Positions 42,756-53,246 of a DNA stretch of 64,000 nucleotides are shown here, in pieces. The stretch is from positions 1,612,001 through 1,676,000 of the forward strand of contig NC_007426.1 in assembly GCF_000026045.1 (NCBI RefSeq), written 5' to 3'. How positions within the stretch are numbered: position 1 is the first letter of the stretch; every line of letters starts with the position of its first letter. The position numbers and the translations under genes were made by a program. A model generated the notes under the pieces. The model was not told the DNA's origin and ran no database searches. It was given only the letters and a program-made list of their open reading frames with translations. This DNA comes from Natronomonas pharaonis DSM 2160. Lineage in GTDB: Archaea; Halobacteriota; Halobacteria; Halobacteriales; Haloarculaceae.

Positions 42756-43117
42756 ACTACGACGAGTTCCTCGATGCGCTTGCGGCGGGCGACGAAAGGT
42801 ACCTTGAGTCGCCCGAGGGCCACGGTTGGCTGCCGCCACGACGGGTCTGTCCGGAGTCCGGGTCGACCGACCTCTCACCGGCAGCGCTGCCAGAGGAGGG
42901 AGAAATTGTCGCGCTAACACAGGTCCACGTTCCGGCCCCCGACTTCGCCGATGACGCGCCGTACTGTACCGCTGTCGTGGACTTCGGACCGGTTCGAGTA
43001 ACTGGCGTTCTGCAGGGCGTTGAGTACGAAGCTGTCGCCATCGGCGATACCGTCACTGCGGGCGTCGGTCATTCGGAGACGACCGACGAGCGTATCGTCG
43101 TTTTCGAGCCGGTCTAG
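42752..43117 (+). CDS. DUF35-like OB-fold protein with degenerate zinc ribbon
   Basis: This 121-aa protein is the partner of the upstream thiolase. The OB-fold part (EGEIVALTQVHVPAPDF, APYCTAVVDFGPVRVTGVL) matches DUF35. The ribbon region reads LPPRRVCPESGSTDLS, where the family has CxxC pairs; only one cysteine of four remains. Zinc binding is therefore unlikely, unlike in its paralogue at 31878-32321. Translational coupling to the thiolase suggests the complex persists without the metal. Confidence 0.75.
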   Translation: MNYDEFLDALAAGDERYLESPEGHGWLPPRRVCPESGSTDLSPAALPEEGEIVALTQVHVPAPDFADDAPYCTAVVDFGPVRVTGVLQGVEYEAVAIGDTVTAGVGHSETTDERIVVFEPV

Positions 43118-43415
43118 TCGGGTCGCAGTTGCATATCTGAGCGCTAATTGGCAACTGTTCGAGACGTATTTTGAACTGGTACTTCTGGCAGACGCGGGAC
43201 AGCAGACAGCGGCGGAAGAAGTAGCTGCTAAACAATCTCTTCTCAAATATTGTTCTATAGCTATTATTTCTGAATTTTATATAAATTAAAGGATGTTAAA
43301 CAATCAAGGCGGTCGAATCCAGTCGTCCTGAATGCTATCGTAGCGTAGCTACGTCTGTAGTATAGATGTTGCTACAAAACAACCAAAATAAAAGAAAGTC
43401 TACAGTTGGAGAGCG
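43118..43415. other. AT-rich intergenic region with isolated promoter-like sequence
   Basis: This 298-base gap lies between the OB-fold gene (plus) and the 3' end of the DUF5820 gene (minus). It contains a strong TATA-like run TTTTATATAAATTAAA (43275-43290) and a hairpin CGTAGC-GTA-GCTACG (43339-43353), but no coding frame. A small RNA or antisense transcript is possible. Confidence 0.4.
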
Positions 43416-43844
43416 TTATTCCGCTGTCGGGCCGCCGGTCAGTTCGTCGAGGCGCTCGAAATACGATTCCCGAGGAATCTGATAGAGGCCGCGGTAGTCG
43501 ACATCGCCATCGGCGAACCGGCGAGTAAGCCGTGCGGCGGCCGCTGCAGCTTCGGCCGCGGTGTCGTAGGCCTCAGCATCGCGATTTACCTCTGGTTCGA
43601 GGTACAACGTCACCATCCACGGAGCATCGGGGGGTAGATTCCGGTTTCCCTCGGGCCGTCTGTTGGGTCGTCCACGCGTGATATACACCGTCGGAAGACA
43701 GGGCGGCGGGAACTCGTCGCCGTCGAATACGTCGGGGCGGTAGGCCAGTACCGTCCGGTCGCTGTCGGCGCTCCAGATGTCCCAGCCGTCGCCGAGCGTC
43801 GAGGGGTCGGGCGTGCTGTCGTCGGACACGGCCGAACGTTTCAT
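43416..43844 (-). CDS. DUF5820 family protein
   Basis: This is a 142-aa haloarchaeal protein. The conserved core includes WDIWSADSDRTVLAYRPDVF near residue 22, PPPCLPTVYITRGR near residue 47, WMVTLYLEPEVNRDAE near residue 80, and YRGLYQIPRESYFERLDELTGG at the C-terminus. I recognise these as DUF5820. It is soluble, with no metal motif. No function is known. It is divergent from the PrkA operon, with a 258-base shared 5' region. Confidence 0.75.
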   Translation of the reverse strand: MKRSAVSDDSTPDPSTLGDGWDIWSADSDRTVLAYRPDVFDGDEFPPPCLPTVYITRGRPNRRPEGNRNLPPDAPWMVTLYLEPEVNRDAEAYDTAAEAAAAAARLTRRFADGDVDYRGLYQIPRESYFERLDELTGGPTAE

Positions 43845-43984
43845 CCGCGCGGATATAAATAGCGACCGTCAGCCGTCGACTGGCGACCGGTATATATCGG
43901 GGGTGATGGCGTTGTCGGTTCTCACGGAGGGCGGCGGCACAGCATGACAACTGGGAACAAGCCTTATGCTTCTGTGGCCCCCAT

Positions 43985-43996
43985 CTATTAATATAG
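43985..43996 (+). promoter_or_regulatory. Candidate TATA box of the PrkA operon
   Basis: TCTATTAATATA is a good TATA-like match about 107 bases before the first prkA start. This would give a leader of about 80 nt, unlike the leaderless genes elsewhere in the window. Confidence 0.4.
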
Positions 43997-44102
43997 TATC
44001 GGTGGGTCCGCACCGCCGAGTGCCGGTGGAGACGGCGGAGCCGCCGAAACAGCGGTGATGGCCGCCCCGGGCTGGCCGGGGACGGTCGTCCACGTGATAG
44101 AA

Positions 44103-46172
44103 ATGAACGACATGGAAACCCTCGAAGAACTCAGCAAGGAGTACAGAGACACGATTCCGTCCGACCTCCGTCGGGTCCACTCGTTTGAGTGGTATCTTGA
44201 GACCCTCTACGAGGACCCCAAAGTGGCCCGCAGCTCCCATCAGCGGTTGGCCGACATGTTCGACTACTACGGCACCGAGTACGACGAGGAAGCCGGGGTC
44301 GTTGAGTACGCCCTCGCCGCCGAAGACCCGCTGGACGAGGGGGAAAACACCTTCTACGGCCGTGGCATCCACGAGTCCATCCACGAGTTCGTCAACAAGG
44401 TCAAGTCGGGGGCCCGCGGTCTCGGACCGGAAAAGCGTATCAAGCTACTGCTCGGGCCGGTCGGCTCCGGTAAATCCGACTTCGACCGGCAGGTCCGACA
44501 GTACTTCGAGGATTACACGGCCCGCGACGAGGGCAGAATGTACACCTTCCGATGGACCGGACTTTGCGATATCCTCGGCGACCAGGACCCGTCGGACGAT
44601 GTCGTTCGGTCGCCGATGAACCAAGACCCGCTCGTGCTCCTTCCGCCGAAGCAGCGGGAGCGCGTGCTTGAGGACATCAACGAAGCGCTTGACGCCCCCT
44701 ACACCATCCGCAACGAGCAGGCACTGGACCCGGCCAGCGAGTTCTACATGGACGCGCTGCTGGAACATTACGACGATGACCTCCAGCAGGTGCTCGAAAA
44801 CCACATCGAGGTGGTCCGACTGCTTGCCGACGAGAACAAACGACAGGCAATCGAGACCTTCGAGCCGAAAGACAAGAAAAACCAAGACGAGACGGAGCTG
44901 ACCGGCGACGTCAACTACTCGAAAATCGCCGTCTACGGCGAGTCAGACCCGCGCGCCTTCGACTACTCCGGGGCGTTCTGCAACGCCAATCGGGGAATCT
45001 TCTCCGGCGAGGAGCTCCTGAAGCTCCAGCGGGAGTTCCTCTATGACTTCCTGCATGCGACGCAGGAACAGACCATCAAGCCGAAGAGCAACCCCCGCAT
45101 CGACATCGACCAAGTCATCGTCGGGCGGACGAACATGCCCGAATACCGCGATAAAAAGGGCGACGAGAAGATGGAGGCGTTCAACGACCGGACAAAGCGC
45201 ATCGACTTCCCGTACGTCCTCCAGTACGACGCCGAGGCCCGTATCTACCGGAAGATGCTCAAAAACGCCGACGTGCCGGAGATGCACGTCGAACCACACA
45301 CCCTTGAGATGGCCGGGCTGTTCGGGGTATTGACCCGCATCGAGGAGCCGGACGGCGGCACCATCTCGATACTCCAGAAGGCCAAGGCCTACAACGGCGA
45401 AATCGATGAGGGCGAAGACATCGATGTCACAAAGCTCCGCGAGGAGGGCGACACAACGGCCGACATCGGTGAAGGGATGGACGGCGTTTCGCCGCGTTTC
45501 ATCGGTGACGAAATCGCCGAGGCCATCATGGACTCGATGCACCGCGGTCGAACGTTCCTGTCGCCGCTCGCCGCGTTCAACCATCTCGAGGAGAACCTCG
45601 AAAACCACGGCTCGATTCCCGAAGAACAGTTCGAGGACTACTACCGGTACCTTGAGCTCGTCCGCGAGGAGTACAAAGAGCGGGCCATCGAGGACGTTCG
45701 ACACGCGCTGGCCTACGACCTCGACGAAATCCAACGGCAGGGCGAAAAATACATGGACCACGTCATGGCCTACATCGACGACGACACCGTCGAAGACGAG
45801 CTCACGGGCCGCGAACAGGACCCCGACGAGGCGTTCCTGCGGGCTGTCGAAGAGAAGCTCGATGTTCCCGGCGACCGGAAGGACGACTTCCGACAGGAGG
45901 TCGCAAACTGGGTGAGCCGTCGGGCCCGTGAGGGAGAACCATTCGAGCCACAGGACAACGACCGACTACGACGCGCGCTGGAGCGAAAGCTCTGGGAGGA
46001 CAAAAAGCACAACATCAACTTCTCGGCGCTGGTGTCCAGCGGCGACCTCGACGACGACGAGCGCAACGCATGGGTCGATGCGCTCGAAGAACAGGGCTAC
46101 AGCACCGACGGAGCCAAAGAGGTCCTTGAGTTCGCCGGCGCGGAGGTCGCAAAGAGCGAACTGGAAGAATGA
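44103..46172 (+). CDS. prkA: PrkA family protein kinase/AAA+ ATPase, first copy
   Basis: This 689-aa PrkA has an AAA+ domain with Walker A LLLGPVGSGKSDF near residue 118. A long middle region includes DYSGAFCNANRGIFSGEELL near residue 285, equivalent to the PrkA Walker B/sensor region. A C-terminal PrkA-specific helical domain (SMHRGRTFLSPLAAFNHLEE, YMDHVMAYIDDDT) completes it. Bacterial PrkA/YeaG acts in starvation and sporulation responses; both kinase and ATP-dependent protease activity have been reported. The ATG at 44103 is preferred to 44055, whose extension is Trp/Gly-rich. It overlaps the second prkA by 4 bases. Confidence 0.85.
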   Translation: MNDMETLEELSKEYRDTIPSDLRRVHSFEWYLETLYEDPKVARSSHQRLADMFDYYGTEYDEEAGVVEYALAAEDPLDEGENTFYGRGIHESIHEFVNKVKSGARGLGPEKRIKLLLGPVGSGKSDFDRQVRQYFEDYTARDEGRMYTFRWTGLCDILGDQDPSDDVVRSPMNQDPLVLLPPKQRERVLEDINEALDAPYTIRNEQALDPASEFYMDALLEHYDDDLQQVLENHIEVVRLLADENKRQAIETFEPKDKKNQDETELTGDVNYSKIAVYGESDPRAFDYSGAFCNANRGIFSGEELLKLQREFLYDFLHATQEQTIKPKSNPRIDIDQVIVGRTNMPEYRDKKGDEKMEAFNDRTKRIDFPYVLQYDAEARIYRKMLKNADVPEMHVEPHTLEMAGLFGVLTRIEEPDGGTISILQKAKAYNGEIDEGEDIDVTKLREEGDTTADIGEGMDGVSPRFIGDEIAEAIMDSMHRGRTFLSPLAAFNHLEENLENHGSIPEEQFEDYYRYLELVREEYKERAIEDVRHALAYDLDEIQRQGEKYMDHVMAYIDDDTVEDELTGREQDPDEAFLRAVEEKLDVPGDRKDDFRQEVANWVSRRAREGEPFEPQDNDRLRRALERKLWEDKKHNINFSALVSSGDLDDDERNAWVDALEEQGYSTDGAKEVLEFAGAEVAKSELEE

Positions 46173-48445
46173 CAGACGGCGACTACATCGGCCGCGCCGA
46201 CGACGCCCTCCGGGACACCTACGAGCCGCCGATGAGCTTGACGGAGTACGTCGAGACGGTCTTCGAAAACCCGACATCGGCAGCTCACGCCTCGAAGTAC
46301 CTGCTCAAGGCCATCGAGGCAGCCGGGACCCGAACGGTAATCGAGGAGGGCGAAGAAAAGCAGCGATACCGCTTTTTCGACGACCCGTACAACGACGGCG
46401 AACACGCCGTCCTTGGAAACACAGCGGTGCTGAACGCCTTCGTTGACGACCTGCGGTCGATTGCCGCCCGCCGCGGCAAGGAGGAAAAGATACTGTGGCT
46501 CGACGGTCCGACAGCCACCGGTAAATCAGAGCTCAAGCGGTGTCTCATCAACGGCCTCCGGGAGTTCTCAAAGACGGACAACGGGCGGCGCTACACCGTC
46601 GAGTGGAACGTCTCGGCGACCGACGCCACACCGGGACTCACCTATGGCGACGACAGCAGCCCGGACGAAGACGAGTGGTATCCGTCCCCCGTACAGGCAC
46701 ACCCCCTTTCGGTGTTCCCCGAGCGCGTCCGAGAGCAGCTGATAGCCGACCTCAACGACAGCCGTACGGACCACATTCCGATAGCGCTCGACGCCGAACT
46801 CGACCCATTCAGCCGCGAGGCCTACGACCATCTCGAAGAGCGCTACCGGCGGGAGGGGGTCGAAGACCTGTTTTCGGCGGTGACTGACGAGAAGCATCTC
46901 CGGGTGAAGAACTTCGTCGTCGATGTCGGACAGGGTATCGGTGTCCTCCACAGCGAGGACGCCGGGTCACCGAAAGAGCGGCTCGTCGGCTCCTGGATGG
47001 CCGGGATGCTCCAGCGGCTGGACTCCCGTGGCCGGAAGAACCCGCAGGCGTTCAGCTACGACGGCGTGCTCTCGCAGGGCAACGGCCTGCTGACAATCGT
47101 CGAAGACGCCGCTCAGCACGCCGACCTCCTGCAGAAGTTGCTCAACGTTCCCGACGAACGGCGGGTGAAGCTCGACAAAGCGGTCGGGATGGACATCGAC
47201 ACCCAGATGGTCGTCATCTCGAATCCCGACCTCGAAGCGCAACTGAACAAGCACGCCGAGATGGAGGGGACCGACCCGCTGAAGGCGTTGAAGCGGCGGC
47301 TCGACAAACACGAGTTCCAGTACCTCACGAACCTCTCGCTTGAGGCCGAGTTGCTCCGCCGAGAGCTGACAAACGAAACCGAGCGCTGGACGGCGGAAAG
47401 CTACGACGAACTCGAAAGCCGGATTCGGGAGCCAGTGACGCTTTCGGTTAGGGACGCCGAAGGGACCGTCAAGGACAGAGAACTCGCGCCGCACGCTGTC
47501 GAGGCGGCGGCACTGTACGCGGTCGCGTCCCGTCTCGACGCGGAGTCGTTGCCACCCGGCATCGACCTCGTTGACAAGGCGCTCGTCTACGACAAGGGCT
47601 ACCTGCAGGACGGCGACGAACGCCGCTACCGGGAGGAGTTCGACTTCGGTGACGCCACGGAAGGCAAGACGGGGATTCCGGTGACCTACACCAGAGACAT
47701 CGTCGCAGACCTGCTCCACGAGACGCCGGACCGCCACCACCCCGACCTTGACGTCGAGACCATCGTCATGCCGCGGGACGTGCTCAACACGATGGCCGAG
47801 GGGCTTGACGATGCGCCGGTCTTTTCGTCAGCCGAGCGAACCGAGTACGAGAACCGGCTCGTACCGGTCAAAAACCACATCTTCGGCCGGCAGGAGTCCG
47901 ATGTCATCGACGCCATCATGCGCGAAAAGCAGGTCGATGAATCGACAGTCGAAGAGTACATCGAACACGTCTACGCGTGGGTCGAAGACGAGACCATCGA
48001 GAACGACCGCGGCGAGTCGGTGCCGCCGGACCCGCTGAAGATGAAGGTCTTCGAGACCGAACATCTCGGCCGGTTCGACGAGGACGATTACGACGGCACC
48101 GAGCCGGAAGCAGCCGTCGAGACGTTCCGTGCAGAGAAGATAATCACCGCACTAAACCGTCACGCGTGGCGGAACCGCGATGCGGAGTTCCGTGTTTCGG
48201 ATGTCGACCCGCGGGACATTCCGGTCATCGAGACCGTGCTTGGACGCCACGACTGGGACGATGTCCGCCGGACCTACGGCGACTTGGACCCCGCACAGTG
48301 GGACGATCCACCGTCGGGAACCGAGACAGAGCGCGTCAAGGAGCGAGCGCTGACGAACATGCAGGAGCTGTTCGGCTACTCGCCGGCGGCCGCAGAACTG
48401 ACGAGCAGACACGTTATGGGACAGGTGAGCTACCGATGGGACTGA
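46169..48445 (+). CDS. PrkA family protein kinase/AAA+ ATPase, second copy
   Basis: This is a 758-aa paralogue of the preceding gene. Walker A is WLDGPTATGKSELKR near residue 113. DYS-type sequence is replaced here by FSYDGVLSQGNGLLTIVEDA near residue 295, and NVPDERRVKLDKAVGMDIDTQMVVISNP follows. The C-terminal helical domain (EYIEHVYAWVEDETIEND) is retained. Divergence from the first copy is high. Tandem PrkA pairs followed by yeaH and spoVR genes recur in haloarchaea, which suggests two PrkA subunits act together. It is coupled to the first copy; a 78-base gap precedes yeaH. Confidence 0.85.
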   Translation: MTDGDYIGRADDALRDTYEPPMSLTEYVETVFENPTSAAHASKYLLKAIEAAGTRTVIEEGEEKQRYRFFDDPYNDGEHAVLGNTAVLNAFVDDLRSIAARRGKEEKILWLDGPTATGKSELKRCLINGLREFSKTDNGRRYTVEWNVSATDATPGLTYGDDSSPDEDEWYPSPVQAHPLSVFPERVREQLIADLNDSRTDHIPIALDAELDPFSREAYDHLEERYRREGVEDLFSAVTDEKHLRVKNFVVDVGQGIGVLHSEDAGSPKERLVGSWMAGMLQRLDSRGRKNPQAFSYDGVLSQGNGLLTIVEDAAQHADLLQKLLNVPDERRVKLDKAVGMDIDTQMVVISNPDLEAQLNKHAEMEGTDPLKALKRRLDKHEFQYLTNLSLEAELLRRELTNETERWTAESYDELESRIREPVTLSVRDAEGTVKDRELAPHAVEAAALYAVASRLDAESLPPGIDLVDKALVYDKGYLQDGDERRYREEFDFGDATEGKTGIPVTYTRDIVADLLHETPDRHHPDLDVETIVMPRDVLNTMAEGLDDAPVFSSAERTEYENRLVPVKNHIFGRQESDVIDAIMREKQVDESTVEEYIEHVYAWVEDETIENDRGESVPPDPLKMKVFETEHLGRFDEDDYDGTEPEAAVETFRAEKIITALNRHAWRNRDAEFRVSDVDPRDIPVIETVLGRHDWDDVRRTYGDLDPAQWDDPPSGTETERVKERALTNMQELFGYSPAAAELTSRHVMGQVSYRWD

Positions 48446-48523
48446 ACAATCCAGACAGTACCGGGCGTGAACCGACGGCGAGCACGGCGGAAGCGCTGTG
48501 CAGAAGCACAACGGTAGAGGAAG

Positions 48524-49843
48524 ATGGGACGTAGAGACGACCTCGACCGGTTCCGGGAGGTCGGCGAGGAGCGCCGGCAGGACCTCTCGGAGTTCATCCA
48601 GTACGGCGACCTCGGGGCGTCCGGCCCCGACTCGGTGAACGTCCCCATCAAAATCGTCGACCTCCCGGAGTTCGCTTACGACCCTCGCGACATGGGAGGC
48701 GTCGGACAGGGGCAGGGTGGGACGCCGGATGTCGGCGACCCAGTTGGGGAGCCGGAGCCACAGCCCGGCGATGGCGACGATGACGGCGAAGACGGCGAGC
48801 CCGGTGAAGAAGGGGGAGACCACGAGTACTACGAGATGGACCCCGAGGAGTTCGCCGCGGAACTCGACGAGGAACTCGGCCTCGACCTCGACCCGAAGGG
48901 CAAGAAAGTAATCGAAGAGACAGAAGGCGACTTCACTGACATCACCCGCTCCGGGCCGGCAAGCACGCTTGACTTCGAGCGCCTGTTCAAGCAGGGACTC
49001 AAGCGGAAGCTGGCGATGGACTTCGACGAGGAGTACCTCAAAGCGGCGCTGAAAGTCGACGGCTGGGGACCGGCAACCGTCTTCGAGTGGGCACGCGACC
49101 AGAACATCCCGGTATCGAGAGCGTGGATAGACGACGCATACGCGTCGATGCCCGCAGACGAGCGCTCGAAATGGGACTCCATCGAGGAGATGACCGACGA
49201 TGTCGACCGCGAGTCGACAGCGACCCGAATCCGCCGTGAGGGGGTCGATGAGGTTCCATTCCGGCGGGAAGACGAGCGCTACCGCTACCCGGAAATCATC
49301 GAAGAGCGCGAAAAGAACGTCGTCGTCGTCAACATTCGAGACGTCTCGGGGTCGATGCGGGAGTCGAAACGCGAACTCGTCGAGCGGACGTTTACCCCAC
49401 TTGACTGGTATCTGACCGGGAAATACGACAACGCCGAATTCGTCTACATCGCCCACGACGCCGATGCTTGGGAGGTCGACCGCGAGGAGTTCTTCGGCAT
49501 CCGCTCGGGCGGCGGCACCCGAATTTCGAGTGCGTACGAACTCGCCAGCGAGATATTGGAGGCGGAGTATCCATGGAGCGAGTGGAACCGATACGTCTTC
49601 GCCGCGGGGGACTCAGAGAACTCCTCGAACGACACCGAGAACAACGTCATCCCGCTGATGGAGTCGATTCCAGCGAACCTCCACGCCTACGTCGAGACAC
49701 AGCCCTCGGGCAACGCCATCAACGCGACACACGCACAGGAGCTTGAATCACACTTCGAGGACGACAACGTCGCGGTCGCCTACATCGAGGGGCCGGGCGA
49801 TGTCCTCGATGCCATCGAAACCGTCCTTAGCGCAGAACAATGA
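48524..49843 (+). CDS. yeaH: YeaH/YhbH family von Willebrand A-domain protein (DUF444)
   Basis: This is a 439-aa DUF444 protein. The N-terminus carries a Gly/Gln- and Asp/Glu-rich low-complexity section at about residues 60-110. The C-terminal half is a VWA-like domain with the MIDAS motif [11 protein letters not shown] near residue 273, [34 protein letters not shown] near residue 310 and FAAGDSEN near residue 365. The family always accompanies PrkA and SpoVR and is needed for the same stress responses. It overlaps the spoVR gene by 4 bases. Confidence 0.9.
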   Translation: MGRRDDLDRFREVGEERRQDLSEFIQYGDLGASGPDSVNVPIKIVDLPEFAYDPRDMGGVGQGQGGTPDVGDPVGEPEPQPGDGDDDGEDGEPGEEGGDHEYYEMDPEEFAAELDEELGLDLDPKGKKVIEETEGDFTDITRSGPASTLDFERLFKQGLKRKLAMDFDEEYLKAALKVDGWGPATVFEWARDQNIPVSRAWIDDAYASMPADERSKWDSIEEMTDDVDRESTATRIRREGVDEVPFRREDERYRYPEIIEEREKNVVVVNIRDVSGSMRESKRELVERTFTPLDWYLTGKYDNAEFVYIAHDADAWEVDREEFFGIRSGGGTRISSAYELASEILEAEYPWSEWNRYVFAAGDSENSSNDTENNVIPLMESIPANLHAYVETQPSGNAINATHAQELESHFEDDNVAVAYIEGPGDVLDAIETVLSAEQ

Positions 49844-51825
49844 CCACAAACGACCGATTCCACAAACAGCGCGTCGCCGGACAGCTCGAAGAGCCGGCCC
49901 ACGAGGCGAACGCGCTCGCCAGAAAGCTCGGGCTCGACCCCTTCGATGTAAACTACTGGATTATCGATTACGACGAGATGAACGAGTTGGTCGCCTACGG
50001 GGGCTTCCAGCGCCGCTATCCGCATTGGCGGTGGGGGATGAGCTACGACCGACAGCGAAAACAGCGGCAGTTCCTCGGCGGCAAGGCCTTCGAAATCGTC
50101 AACAACGACGACCCCTCGAACGCCTTCCTGCAGGTCTCCAACGACATGGCCGACCAGAAGGCGGTCATCACGCATGTCGAGGCTCACGCAGACTTCTTCA
50201 AAAACAACGAGTGGTTCCGGCTGTTCGACACGTCGCCGGACGCCGCCGCCATGCTGGAGCGACACGCCGAGACGGTCGAGGAGTACATTTCCGACCCTGA
50301 TATCTCCCGGGAGGACATCGAGGCGTGGATAGACCACATCCTCTGTCTGGAGGACAACATCGACCAGCACCAGCCGTTCGCGCCGGCTGAATCCGAGGAC
50401 GGGGCTGAGACGCCGGCGGGAGATATCACCGAGACGCTCGAATCGTTGGATGTCTCCGAGGCGGTTCGAGACCAGGTCTTCGACGAGGAGTGGCGCGAGT
50501 CGGTCGCCGGCGACGGCGACGGCGCGACGGTGCCCCCGGAGCCAGAGCGTGACGTGCTTGGCTTCCTGGCGACCCACGGCAAGGCCTACGATGAGGAAAG
50601 CGGCAAGGCGGTCGGCTACGAGGACTGGCAGCAGGAGGTCTTGGAGCTGCTTCGAAAGGAGGCCCACTACTTCGCCCCACAGAAGCTGACGAAGGTGATG
50701 AACGAGGGGTGGGCGGCCTACTACGAATCGCTGATGATGGCCGACGAGCGCTTCGCCGACGCCGACGAGTTCATCTCGTATGCCGACCACATGGCGCAGG
50801 TGCTTGGCTCGCCGGGGTTGAATCCCTACAAGCTGGGCTTCGAGCTGTGGCAGTACGTCGAGAACCGACGGAACCGCCGGGAGGTCATCGAGCGGCTGCT
50901 CCGGGTCGACGGGGTGACGTGGCGGAATTTCGACGACACCGTCGACCTCGATGCGGTTCGTGACCGACTCGAGCCCGCACCGGAAGTCGCCGACCCCGTG
51001 AGCCATCTCGACGCGCTCGACCCCGACGATGAGCGGGTTGACACCGAAGCGCTCTCAGCGGCGCGGGACGGCGACATCGATGTCGAGTCCTACCCGTGGA
51101 AGCTGCTCACCTACGAGGGGCTGGCCGAGCGGCATTACTCACTGGTCAAACCCCAGCACCGCGGGTTTCTCAAAGCGGTCACCAAACAGGAACTCGAACA
51201 GGTCGCCAGATACCTCTTCGACACCGAGCGCTACGACGCTATCGAGGAGGCGGTCGACGATGTCGACCGCACGGCCGGCTGGGACCGGATGCACGAGGTC
51301 CGGGAGAGCCACAACGACGTGACGTTTATCGATGCGTTCCTCACCGACGAGTTCGTCGAGGCAAACGACTACTTCACCTACGAGTACACCCACACGACGG
51401 AAGATTTTCGAGCGACCTCGACGGACGCCGCAGATGTAAAAAAGAAGCTGATGCTGCAGTTTACTAATTTCGGGAAGCCGACGATTGCCGTCCACGACGG
51501 CAATTTCAGAAACCGCAATGAGCTACTGTTGGCCCACCACTACAACGGCGTTCAGCTCGACATCGAGCAGGCAAAACAGACACTTGAACGGGTCTTCGAG
51601 CTGTGGGGGCGGCCGGTCGCGCTGAAGACCATCGTCAAGGAACTCAGCGACCACGACATCGAGGTCGCCCGTCGGCAGGACCGGGAGCCGGAGCCGACCG
51701 AGCAGGGCAAGCTCATCCGATTCGACGGCGAGGACTTCGAAATCGAGGACCTCCCGGACGAGGAAATCGAGGATATCACGGCGACGGACGTCGACTACGA
51801 CACGAAGCCAGACGAGTGGTTGTAG
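49840..51825 (+). CDS. SpoVR family protein
   Basis: This 661-aa SpoVR has the early [29 protein letters not shown]-type region near residue 28 (quoted in part) and [17 protein letters not shown]-like sequence near residue 435. [20 protein letters not shown] lies near residue 107 and [21 protein letters not shown] near residue 485. It is longer than typical bacterial SpoVR (about 500 aa) because of an acidic insert at about residues 180-235. It is the last gene of the PrkA-PrkA-YeaH-SpoVR operon, 3 bases from the convergent DUF418 gene. The molecular function of the family is unresolved. Confidence 0.9.
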   Translation: MTTNDRFHKQRVAGQLEEPAHEANALARKLGLDPFDVNYWIIDYDEMNELVAYGGFQRRYPHWRWGMSYDRQRKQRQFLGGKAFEIVNNDDPSNAFLQVSNDMADQKAVITHVEAHADFFKNNEWFRLFDTSPDAAAMLERHAETVEEYISDPDISREDIEAWIDHILCLEDNIDQHQPFAPAESEDGAETPAGDITETLESLDVSEAVRDQVFDEEWRESVAGDGDGATVPPEPERDVLGFLATHGKAYDEESGKAVGYEDWQQEVLELLRKEAHYFAPQKLTKVMNEGWAAYYESLMMADERFADADEFISYADHMAQVLGSPGLNPYKLGFELWQYVENRRNRREVIERLLRVDGVTWRNFDDTVDLDAVRDRLEPAPEVADPVSHLDALDPDDERVDTEALSAARDGDIDVESYPWKLLTYEGLAERHYSLVKPQHRGFLKAVTKQELEQVARYLFDTERYDAIEEAVDDVDRTAGWDRMHEVRESHNDVTFIDAFLTDEFVEANDYFTYEYTHTTEDFRATSTDAADVKKKLMLQFTNFGKPTIAVHDGNFRNRNELLLAHHYNGVQLDIEQAKQTLERVFELWGRPVALKTIVKELSDHDIEVARRQDREPEPTEQGKLIRFDGEDFEIEDLPDEEIEDITATDVDYDTKPDEWL

Positions 51826-51828
51826 CAG

Positions 51829-53118
51829 TCACTTCTCTTTTTCGCCGACGCGCAGCGGCTGCCACTGGCGATACGTGAGCGTTCGCCAGAGCCACTCGAT
51901 GGGGCCGAAGCGGTATCGACGCAGCCACGCGACCGACAGCGGCACCTGTATCGCCCAGATGGCGACGACGACACCGAGCAGTTCGATGCGGCTCAACGTC
52001 CCGAACCACCCGACGCCGTGGCCGTAGAACAGCGTCGTCGCCAACACCGTCTGCAGAATGTAGTTCGAGAAGGCCGTCCGGCCGACCGCCGCGAGCGCGC
52101 CGGCAGCACGGCTTTCGGCGGCCGCTCGGCAAAACAGCATCACGGCCGCGACATACGAAAGCGACAGCAGCAACGCACCCCAGTAGTTGAACTGGTGGGC
52201 CAGTAAGACGACTGGCGCGGTCTCCCAACCGACGGCTTCGCGATACCACACCCCGGTCAGAATAAGCGCCAGTCCCGCTGTGCCGCCAGCGACGAGCAGC
52301 CGGCGGTAGAACCGCGACGCTCGCCGGTTCGAGATAATGCCGTACTTGTACAGCGCCATGCCGATACTCATCAGCCCGCCGAGCATCCAGAACGTCTCGA
52401 CGGCGAAGCCGAACGTCTGGAGCATGAGTACTGTCGGGGCACGGTGCTGTATCTGTTCAGTCCAACTTCCCCGGTAGGCGTCGATTTCTGCCGCAATCGC
52501 GTCGCCGCCGACGCCCGCTGTCACCGCTGCATTGATTTCGTCCTGTGTAGTCGCATCAGCGACCATGTAGCCGGCTCCGCCGACGAGATAGAGCAGCGAC
52601 GGCAGCGCGAACATCGCCACGCCGAGCAACAGCAGCCGGCGTGGCCGCCAATTGCGGACGAAAACGACGAGCATGCCACAGAGCGCGTACGCGACGAGAA
52701 TGTCGCCGTGCCAGAGGAGATACGCATGGAGGAGTCCGGCGACCAAAAGCCATCCCGTCCGCCGGAAATACAGCCGCCGGGCCGGCCTGCCAGCCGCTTC
52801 CTTTGACTCTACGAACAGAACGATACCGGCCCCAAACAGGAACGTAAACAGCGTGACAAACTTCTGTTCGAAGAACACGTGGCTGACGAGCCACGCAAGG
52901 TAGTTGAGCCCGGAGAAGTCGCCATACAGCGTCGGGTTCATCCCAGCTGCCATCGGCAGCCCGAACAGCCAGATATTGATGACGAGGATGCCGAGAATCG
53001 CCACGCCGCGGAGTACATCGAGGCTAACGATTCGGTCTTCAGGTGCCGTCGGTCCTGACTCCCCGGAGTTCTCTGTTGGAGAGCCGTCGTTTGCACAGTC
53101 ACGGCCGTCGGAGGGCAT
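51829..53118 (-). CDS. DUF418 polytopic membrane protein
   Basis: This protein of about 429 aa has roughly ten membrane helices. The N-terminal block RIVSLDVLRGVAILGILVIN is the DUF418/acyltransferase-3-like signature. The C-terminal DUF418 domain contains GRTAFSNYILQTVLATTLFYGHGVGWFG-type sequence (in part) and WLRRYRFGPIEWLWRTLTY. The family is assigned to membrane proteins of unknown function, possibly transport of small polar molecules or surface modification. The ATG at 53118 precedes a short acidic N-terminus; the frame is open to 53214 but that part is Cys/Trp-rich and not expected in this family. Confidence 0.85.
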   Translation of the reverse strand: MPSDGRDCANDGSPTENSGESGPTAPEDRIVSLDVLRGVAILGILVINIWLFGLPMAAGMNPTLYGDFSGLNYLAWLVSHVFFEQKFVTLFTFLFGAGIVLFVESKEAAGRPARRLYFRRTGWLLVAGLLHAYLLWHGDILVAYALCGMLVVFVRNWRPRRLLLLGVAMFALPSLLYLVGGAGYMVADATTQDEINAAVTAGVGGDAIAAEIDAYRGSWTEQIQHRAPTVLMLQTFGFAVETFWMLGGLMSIGMALYKYGIISNRRASRFYRRLLVAGGTAGLALILTGVWYREAVGWETAPVVLLAHQFNYWGALLLSLSYVAAVMLFCRAAAESRAAGALAAVGRTAFSNYILQTVLATTLFYGHGVGWFGTLSRIELLGVVVAIWAIQVPLSVAWLRRYRFGPIEWLWRTLTYRQWQPLRVGEKEK

Positions 53119-53246
53119 ACTGGGACCGCACGCGGAACCCCTGAAACAGTTTCTATCGGTACAAAAACGGCTTACGTATGACAAGGTTGCCCACGACACC
53201 CATTCGTACCGCATACATTCTTTTTCGGCGTTGCCGTAGCCGGGGT

